Notes under the pieces: generated by a model | Seen by the model: only the letters and a program-made list of their open reading frames with translations | Told to the model about the DNA's origin: nothing | Database searches by the model: none | In this document: piece after piece, positions 56,994-64,000 of the stretch | Numbering within the stretch: position 1 is the stretch's first letter | Layout: each line of letters opens with the position of its first letter | Program-made: the position numbers and the translations under genes | NCBI GenBank assembly: GCA_037178975.1 | Contig: JASJZH010000002.1 | Coordinates: 1,612,001-1,676,000 of the forward strand | Direction: 5' to 3' | Origin: Oscheius tipulae | Lineage: Eukaryota; Nematoda; Chromadorea; Rhabditida; Rhabditidae | Length of the DNA stretch: 64,000 nucleotides

Positions 56994-57249
56994 AGTCATT
57001 TCATAACGAGGGGGGGGCAACAACAATAACAACGTGGCAGCAATTATGGACTGTTCTTTAATCGTCAGAAGGCTTAAGGAACTTAGGCGGATAGTGGCTG
57101 AAATCTTCCGGAGCGTCAGATTTTCGTTTGCGGATCGAGCTGGCATCAAAGTTGAGACGATGGCTGCCCGTCTCCGTATTTCCTGCCTGAATAACGGTGA
57201 TTTTAAGGTGCTGGAAAGGGAAGGAGAACTAATTTTAATTGGATGCATG

Positions 57250-57345
57250 TCTCTGTCCGAGGCTGTCTGCCTGTGGCCTATGGTAGACACTAACAAAAAG
57301 GGTTTGGGCGCGAGGGGCTGGGGTTCGGATCCCACCCGGGGTCAT
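57250..57345 (+). repeat. tRNA-like element
   Basis: TGGCCTATGGTAGACACTAA and GGGTTCGGATCCCACC sit at A-box/B-box spacing. The stems do not form a full cloverleaf. It resembles the other SINE-like elements at 57515 and 46745. Confidence 0.4.
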
Positions 57346-57509
57346 AAATTTTTGTATGGTACCCTTTTGTAGTTTTGAAGCTGGACAATAATATACAATC
57401 ATGTTTAGGGATTTGCGGTCTCCAAACAGTCAAATAACTAGTGGCTATGGTCTCAAAATCTGTCTAACTGTGGCATTTGCGGCCTCGCAAAAGCTAGTCC
57501 TTCAAAGTT

Positions 57510-57600
57510 TAAGCGCAGCAGTTGATGTATTGGTAAAAGGCGTCATTTAGAGCTGGACGACCCGGGTACGATAACCGCGGGTGACAAACTTTTTCAACAA
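57510..57600 (+). repeat. tRNA-derived SINE-like element
   Basis: The block GTTGATGTATTGGTAAAAGG, followed by GACGACCCGGGTACGATAAC and a T-rich end, matches the element at 46745-46850 in reverse orientation. Confidence 0.45.
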
Positions 57601-57694
57601 GCTATTTTGAGCAGGAATAGACATGCGTAAAGGTCTCCAAGGTGTGAAATAGACGGATTTGCAAGGTTTTAGCCTTCAAAGCAAAGAAGCCTTG

Positions 57695-58595
57695 CTAGAC
57701 AAATCTCACTTTTCTCCTTTGGTTCCAGTTCTGTGCTCCTCTGCCTCCTCGTCCAAATTTGTTCTGAATGGATCCGGCTGCTCCCGAGAGTGTCTTGGCC
57801 ATTTGGGCGTCAGTCACATCGGCCTCGTCGTCTTCCTCTTCCTCCTCATCGGACAGCTCTCCTCGTTTTTTCCTCGCATAGTAGGCCATCAGTTTCTGCA
57901 TTTTGAAAATGATTTTCGGGAGCGATGGAACAAACCTCGACCTCGGGGTTGAAACCTTTGAATGACATTCTTCCAAACGAGAGATCTTCCAGCTCGGGGA
58001 GACTTTTGCAGATTTTTAGCTCGCGCCTGGAAGCTACATTAAAAATAATTTCAAGTTTTTGAGCTAATTCCGACATAAAACGTCCAATTACAGTCAATAT
58101 CTAGTAATATTAGGCCGGGCAACACCATTTTCAGACTGTTATCTATCGCCGGTATGGTTCCCAAACCTTGTTTGACGATTCTACTTTCACAATTTCCCTT
58201 TTATTTTTTTTTTTTTTTTCTCAAAGCACTGCCGTTCTCAGAAGTTAAGTCAAGGTTACCATCAATCTTCCTGATTAGAACGACATTTCTGGGAAATCTA
58301 CCACAAGTTTGTAGATTCCGCAATGAAAAGAATTCTATAGCTTGAACGGAATTCTCAAGCAACATAGGGTTTTTAGAGGGACTAACTCTGTTCTTTTTTT
58401 TGTGCTAGTTTTGTTTTCAAAACGCTTAAAAACCAACCTGGCCGCCGTTGTCGGCTCTTCCGTCTTCATGGGAAGAAATTCCTTCTGGAGCTCCGTGTTT
58501 TTCCGCTGTTCTTCCTGCTCCTCGGCCTTCTTCCTCGTCTTCGTCATGAACTTCATCTGCAGCAGTCCAGAGGACAGCTTTTTCGTCGCTTTCAT
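57695..58595 (-). CDS. MPHOSPH6: M-phase phosphoprotein 6 (nuclear exosome cofactor MPP6)
   Basis: Three exons, 58595-58438, 58026-57936 and 57895-57695, close on 149 residues; human MPP6 has 160. MPP6 binds the RNA exosome core and helps recruit the MTR4 helicase during 5.8S rRNA and nuclear RNA processing. Support: the N-terminal KLSSGLLQMKFM block; LEDLSFGRMSFKGFNPEVEK, nearly identical to the vertebrate YGRMSFRGFNPEVEKLM core; an acidic SDEEEEEDDEADVTDAQMAK stretch; and a Gly/Arg/Asn-rich basic C terminus. ATG lies 7 nt after AAATTCAG. The downstream gene of the pair, MRPS22, lies upstream on the same strand with about 190 nt between stop (58782) and this ATG. The two could be a nematode-type operon. 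Confidence 0.9.
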
Positions 58596-58781
58596 CGTGT
58601 TTCTGAATTTTAGGGAGTTTCACCATTAGGACAATGCAATGAAAGGTAGAAGAATAGATCATACTCAAGCTACAAAAAACCGCAAAATGAGGGAAACTTT
58701 AATGTGAACAAGAAAACAGTGAAGATCAACAAAACAACTGCCCTAGAACTACTAGAATGTAAAAAATGGATGAGATCGCTC

Positions 58782-61366
58782 CTATTTAGAGCCTCCGGGC
58801 TTGGGTTTTTGGCTGTAATTGCTGCCGCCGCCTCGTCGGAACGGCTTCTTCTGGTCGTTTCTCTTCTTCTCCCCTTCCGTAGGCTTCTTCTCGTCTTCTG
58901 CGGCATGGGGCAGCTCTTCCGCGTCTCCTGTGGCCACCTGAAAATGGTTATTGATAAGGATTGATTCAAATTAGCGCAAAATATCAGATTGAAAACAAGA
59001 CAGGACCTAATGATACTGTAATCTCTTACGTAATTTTTTTTAATGAAATAATCTTAAAAACCTGTGGGTTTCTGTTGCTATTTCCGACCCAATTCTTGCC
59101 ATTACTTCTCATTTTCAATCAAAATGAAATGACGCCAAATGACGAGATCAAGCCAGATTTTTCGATAGAATACGAGTTGTAATGTACTTTAGACAAAATA
59201 CTGCTCAGCCTCATTAAAGACAACAGACGAGCCTTAATCGATCTTTTCAAAAACAATTTAAAAACCATTTTACTACTTCAAAAGGCATATTCAAAAAATC
59301 AACCGACCTTAACAGAATATTCGGCGCTCATCTCTCCGAGCGGTCCATCCTGTGTGCCAACATTCTTCTGGCTCACTCGGGCTTGTTTTCTTTCCTCCAC
59401 CGTCCTGTTGCTCGTCGAATCCTCTCGTCGTTTCTTCAACTCCTTGTAGTCGGTCTTTAGGGAACCATCGACCAGGAATCTCTTCAAATCCCCGAGCTGG
59501 CTATTGAATCGCTGGTTCTGAAAACAATTAATCTTTCCTGCAATTGAATGCTCGCCGCCCAATGTTTGTGGAAACAGACTATAATCGACTGAGCCATGAA
59601 GGCAAAGGCCGATCATGGACATCATGAAGAACATTTTTATGAAGAAAAGAGACGGGAAATTCAGGGGTACCTGTTTCATGAAATCGTTGACAATCTTCTC
59701 ATCAGAATCCTCACTGCCGATGGCGACTCTCCAGTCGGGATGGAGTGATTTCTGTAGACGAATGAGCTTGGCGCACTGGCGCAGTTGTCCTTGTCCGCCG
59801 AAATGATTGAGCAGAGGCGGAATGCTGCCATTCAGGGCCAGATAGAAGACGAAGGGACCGAAATGACGAGTGGATTGGAGCACCGAGTAGTTTCCGGAGG
59901 CGATCACAGAGTCAAAGATGCTACGGGAGAGCTCGACAAAGGACGGATCGTCGGGCTCGTAGAAGTAGCAGGCCCAGTCGAGCACGAACTCGTGCTCTTC
60001 GCGATCGAGGGCGTTCTGTAAAGTGAATCTAGGGGGAAATGGAAAAAAAATTGAACAAGTACGCTGTTTGCTCTATGGTTTAGTGAAACAGAAGTGAGCC
60101 GATTATGTTGTTCAGAAGTTTTGTTGTTCGGTTATAGTAAGTTATTGGCTAAATTGGGTAACAAGACAAGTTTGGGTGCGCTCTAGAACTTGGCTTTTTT
60201 CACAATAATGGCACTGGGAGTCTTCAGCTACTACGAAACGGTGCAGCCGCCAATGCAAACTTAAGACAAAAGGAAGATTGGTTTGGACTATTGTGCTAAA
60301 ATTAAAAAGCGTTAAAAGGGAGTCTCCGGGATCGGGCAAAAGGGCGAAAATCTTTTGAGCTCCTTGCAGGTAGTCCTTTAACATTTTTAAAAAATCTTTA
60401 CATTTTCTACGTTCTAAACTCATTTTCACATTTTCTAACCATGTTTTTCAAACTCAGCGTGTGAAAAAAAAACCCACGAAACATGCATTTTACTCACTAA
60501 TTCACAAAGATATATACGTCCCAATTGTGTTTTCACCGTTTTTTGCCGAAATACACCTTTCTGGGGTTCTCACACACGCTGAGTGCGAAAAACATGGCGA
60601 ACGGGAAGCTTGACCACTAAAATATTCAATCCAACCTGTAACCACGGATTTTCAAAGACTTTCGGCGGGAAGACGGGTCGGTTGTCCTTTGGGTAGTAGG
60701 TTCTGTTCATGCGATCGTGCTCCTCGACTCGGGCTGTCCGCAGTGTTCCGTCCACCTCTCGAACCACCACTGTACGATCCTAAACCAGCCTTTAGAGCCG
60801 AAAAAGTACAACAAAGAGTACCTGATCCGTGGCGTCGAAAGTGATGTCGGTGAAGACGAATTTGCTGCTGTCAAACTGGGCAATCTGGTCGTCGCGGGCC
60901 AGGATTTGAACCTCATCCGAGCGGGGCTCCTTCAGCGGCACAAAGTTCAAGAACTGGGTGGCCTCCTCGCGCATCTTCATCATCGTCTGCTCCAGGCGCT
61001 CGTCTGTCATTAAGGCAAAGTGTGAACGCTGATAGTTGCTGGTACGGCGCTCTTTGAAGATCTGAAGCCTTTTATGCTTGGAAAGTTGATAAAAGCGGTG
61101 CAAAGTATAAGCCAAAAGATCCACCTTTCCCTCCAAATCGAGCCCCGTCAAATCCCGCATCAATGACTGCACACTGGGATCAATGAACAGCTTTTCCACG
61201 TCCACTTTGCTCGATAGCGACTTGTCGGAGTCACTTCTGCAATTTTCCTACTAGAAGAATAGGGGAAAAAGACGAACCTGGCCTGATTGAGCCACGCGGA
61301 GAAGGGGCGGGCTGTTCCTCGTCGAGCTAAATGCCTCACGAGGTGCGAGGGACGAATTCTGTTCAT
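58782..61366 (-). CDS. MRPS22: Mitochondrial small ribosomal subunit protein mS22
   Basis: Six exons, 61366-61278, 61236-60822, 60779-60636, 60015-59671, 59517-59308 and 58937-58782, close on 452 residues; human MRPS22 has 360. Support: VEKLFIDPSVQSLMRDLTGL near the N terminus (human EEVQNLLTKMTGL), FVFTDITF, GTLRTARVEEHDRMNRTYYP (human GTLRKASWEERDRM), and VLQSTRHFGPFVFYL (human LLRSTRYFGGMVWYF). The start codon directly abuts a TTTATTTAG acceptor. The N terminus (NRIRPSHLVRHLARRGTARP) is basic, as for a mitochondrial import signal. The protein carries an extra Lys/Glu-rich, Gly-Gly-Gly C-terminal extension from two exons. Intron 60635-60016 contains a dispersed repeat. The gene is followed by MPP6 about 190 nt downstream. 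Confidence 0.92.
60083..60260 (+). repeat. Dispersed repeat, copy 2
   Basis: This segment within an MRPS22 intron shares the ordered blocks described for 14155-14335, including ATTATGTTGTTCAGAAGTT and TTTGGGTGCGCTCTAGAACTT. It has an insertion of about 20 nt in the middle relative to the first copy. Confidence 0.6.
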
Positions 61367-61743
61367 CTAAATAAACAGAAGTTTGAGTAGAACAAAGGTT
61401 TTTAAAGAAAAAAAAGGAATACGAGAAGCAGAAAGAGGTTTTCGATGGTTTGGCAATGGAGCGAGGTTACTGCTCTTCTGGTGACAGAACTATCGGCTTT
61501 CTTCGGTATTTTGGAATCAAATGTTGTGAAGCTCGATTAGAAAGGGTAGACAGATTGGGTGGAACGGCATAAGATCAAAGAAATGGGGATTCGCTCCTTT
61601 TCACATCTTTTGGACTTGTTCAGGAGTTTTTTTTGGTCATTTTTAGTAATTCTAGCCGGAGTTTTCTTGCACAAACTGGTGAAAAGCAGAGAAGAAAGAA
61701 ATAGTAGAGTAGGAGATGGAAAAATGAGCCTACTTTGTGAGCG

Positions 61744-62288
61744 GTGATTTTTCGTATTCTGTTGGCGCGAATTGCGTACGACATTTTCGATCAGACGCAT
61801 AAATATAGCGAAAGATTGAATCTACTTAAGGACGGTAGGCACCAGTGTATCAAAGAAGAAGTGAAGAAATCAATGAGCACAATCAGCAAACGGACAAGTA
61901 GTCTTCTGGAGAGGCGACCTGCCTAGAACAACGAACAGCTACTGACTACCGTCTGCGACATCTGGACCAAAGGAATTGGTCCTAACAGGACTCGACAAGT
62001 TCATCTGTTCGTCGTGATCGAAGAAGGCTGCTACAACAAGAAGCTGCTCGTCTCTTCTACCGCTTTGCAGATCTACCTTCCCTGCCTCCTCAATAAGGGA
62101 CCCAGTAGCCGTTTCAACGACCTCGGCAACAATTGTATCAAGTGCAAGTAGACTTCCCCATTCCGAAGGGAGTCTTGAAGTACGAAGCCACCGACGTCTG
62201 CTACTCTCTGCCGCCCTTCCCGTTCAATCCCGTGGACACCGAGAAGACTTTTGTCGATGGAGTAGTGAAGATGGGGAGAAACAGATAA
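61744..62288 (+). pseudogene. Protein-like stretch with frame break, gene remnant or unmodelled gene
   Basis: From about 61926 one frame reads LTTVCDIWTKGIGPNRTRQV and then EEGCYNKKLLVSSTALQIYL and stops at a TAG near 62151. A second frame, open from just before the TAG, reads VDFPIPKGVLKYEATDVCYS, then LPPFPFNPVDTEKTFV, and ends at TAA 62286-62288. AATAAA stands at 62370. I cannot place a splice that joins the frames. Either a small frameshift has broken a gene or an intron is missed. I do not recognise the family. It lies between MRPS22 and the Rab gene, on the opposite strand. Confidence 0.4.
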
Positions 62289-62315
62289 TGACCGTCAACT
62301 GACTGTCAAAATATA

Positions 62316-62321
62316 TTTATT
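62316..62321 (-). terminator. AATAAA poly(A) signal of the Rab gene
   Basis: TTTATT on the + strand reads AATAAA on the - strand, about 200 nt after the Rab stop codon (62520-62518). Confidence 0.45.
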
Positions 62322-62517
62322 TGAGTAATATAGCCGTATTTGTTACTCGGATATGGCACACGATTTTGCAATAAAAAAAACTTGAATAGAAAGAGGGACA
62401 ACAAGATTCCTGAGATAACGATGAGTGAGAGGAGGTAGCACAATATGGCAAGAGATGAAAGACTATAACAGCGCAAAAATACAGACAAAACTATAGCGAA
62501 AAAATTGAGCCATGGAC

Positions 62518-63790
62518 TCAAATGACGGAGCAGCACGATCTCTTCTGCTTCTCGACCTCCATCTCCGGGATGAGAGCTACAGGTGGTGGAGAGAGACACG
62601 TGGGGGAGGAGGCAGCTGATTTTTCTAGATCCGTCCCAAATCCACCAGTTACCAGATCCGAAGCTAGTTCTTGAAGTACGTCCGAGAACGCTGAAATAGC
62701 TTCTTTAGTCAGTGTCCTTCTGTCAAACAATCACTGTCACAGTCAATGTCACTCACCAAGTGGTGTGTTGGCTGACAGTTCATAAAATCGGGCATTGAGT
62801 CGGAGTGCCTTGGAGACTCCTTCCCCAACAGCTACTTGTCTTTTCTCCTCCAAATCGGCCTTGTTTCCGATGAGAACAATAACAGGATCGATCATTCCAC
62901 AGCAGTGGTAGAGCTCTGGAAAAGGATAGAATCAGTTGGGATCTCTGTCACTGTCCCTCTCTGTCTGTTTTCACTGTCTAACTGTCTCTATCGTATATAT
63001 CATGGTGTAACGACTCGTCCCAAGTTATCAATCTAACCTACAAAATACCAAAGATCGCCTCGCTCTGCCCCAGTTCCAAAAAGGGCTCTCTGCAAAAAAT
63101 CGCTCACCATCAGCCCATTTGTCAACGTCGTTGAAACTCTGCCGATTCGTAATATCGTAAACGATGATGGCTGCCGACGCGTTCCTCATGTACATCGGAA
63201 CCATGCATCGAAATCTCTCCTGTCCAGCTGTGTCCCATATTTGGAGGTTCATGTCCTCACTCCTGGTCCTCCTGAAAGAGATGAAAGGTAACAGAGTAAC
63301 GGTGTCAGTGATAGTAACAGTAAGCTTGACTTACACGTTGTGACTGACGAATGATGCACCAATAGTCGCATTGAACTGTATGAACTTGTCTCCAAACCGA
63401 TGCCTGTAGATTATTGACGTCTTTCCGACCCCTAAAATACCGTCATTGTCACCCGGGAATGTTGCTGAGTGTCTATTTTCCGCCCCTTTCTGCAGCTTCA
63501 GCACGTTAGATAAACTAAGAGATATACGGTAGCAATCCCGAACAGGGCTAGAATGATGGATGAGATCGTGACTGAGATGGCCCCAATGAGATCTGACCGA
63601 TTATGGAAAGGGGGTAAGACTACTGTTTTTGAACAAACTACCAAGCGATACAAGCAGAAAACTCACCACTGTCCCCCAAGACCACGACTTTCGACTTTGT
63701 CTTCGGCATCGCCACGCACACCTCGTCTTCGTGGTCCCTCACGGCTTCGCGTACCTTCTCGGAGGCGTACAGAGCTTTGTTATCAACCAT
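62518..63790 (-). CDS. Rab-family small GTPase (Rab5/22/31-like)
   Basis: Five exons, 63790-63667, 63431-63335, 63271-63108, 62915-62757 and 62690-62518, close on 238 residues. Motifs in order: P-loop VVVLGDSGVGKTS, switch I NATIGASF, WDTAGQERF, a MVPMYMRNASAAIIVYDIT block close to Rab22/31, GNKADL, and ELSAN where most Rabs have a SAK. The C terminus is hypervariable and ends KRSCCSVI, a CaaX-type prenylation signal. Upstream of the G domain is an extra, Glu/Val-rich segment of about 27 residues; a second ATG just before PKTKSK could be the real start. ATG at 63790 lies 21 nt after CGTTTTAG. Function is predicted in endosomal traffic. The subfamily is uncertain. Confidence 0.88.
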
Positions 63791-63851
63791 TGCACAGTAA
63801 AGGGAACCCAACTAAAACGTGGGTTATAGAATATTCTAGAAATAACGAGAA

Positions 63852-63854
<3 letters not shown>

Positions 63855-63906
<52 letters not shown>
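63855..63906. repeat. (GA)n microsatellite
   Basis: An almost pure GA dinucleotide run of about 50 nt, followed by GACAGTGTGAGACAG units, lies 5' of the Rab gene. Confidence 0.9.
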
Positions 63907-63909
<3 letters not shown>

Positions 63910-64000
63910 TGTGAGACAGTGTGAGACAGGGAGAAACAGATAGTGAGCCTTTTATAATGGTTGGGTCACGCTCCGAACGGCATCTTTGAGGATTAGGATA

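Overview
The window is nuclear DNA of an invertebrate, most likely a nematode. The coding sequence is split by many short introns (often 36-60 nt). Acceptors are of the TTTTCAG/TTTTTAG type. At least seven genes have a canonical acceptor 0-52 nt upstream of the start codon, as expected for spliced-leader trans-splicing. The largest locus has the layout of nematode perlecan (UNC-52). All exon joins given below were read by eye from splice consensus and phase; where I say the phases close, I summed the exon lengths.

Region 0.9-37 kb is a perlecan-type basement-membrane proteoglycan on the + strand. The N-terminal part (2.2-11.4 kb) carries a SEA domain, many LDL-receptor class A repeats, one Ig domain and a highly charged Glu/Arg helix. 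A second signal-peptide exon at 15.05 kb begins the classical part: Ig, three LDLa, Ig, laminin EGF and laminin IV modules, about 15 Ig domains, then three LamG domains with EGF modules and a Thr-rich linker. Read-through stop codons followed by AATAAA after domain III (23.7 kb), after domain IV (30.7 kb) and after domain V (37.0 kb) match the short/medium/long isoform plan known for UNC-52. Three genes lie antisense inside perlecan introns: a Hedgehog acyltransferase (HHAT) homologue (5.8-8.1 kb), an unrecognised gene (19.7-21.2 kb), and a 90-residue secreted, neuropeptide-like precursor (34.4-35.5 kb).

Region 38-46.4 kb holds a 598-residue secreted protein of unknown family, a STAR/KH RNA-binding protein (Quaking/GLD-1/ASD-2 type, - strand), and a membrane-anchored coiled-coil protein (+ strand) with a tRNA-Phe gene antisense in one intron. 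Region 46.4-50.2 kb is gene-poor and repeat-rich.

Region 50.2-56.8 kb encodes a 1594-residue type I membrane protein. The mature protein begins with a His-led, LPMO-like domain, followed by EGF, DOMON, three TIL, several DOMON and one SEA domain, a transmembrane helix and a cytoplasmic tail. Joining a putative copper histidine-brace domain to DOMON domains that carry Met and His at candidate heme-ligand positions is the most interesting architecture here.

Region 57.7-63.8 kb (- strand) holds three housekeeping-type genes: the exosome cofactor MPP6 (MPHOSPH6), mitochondrial ribosomal protein mS22 (MRPS22), and a Rab GTPase of the Rab5/22/31 group. A broken or unmodelled + strand coding stretch lies between the last two. 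GACAGA/GACAGT-type repeats run through introns and spacers of the whole window on both strands.
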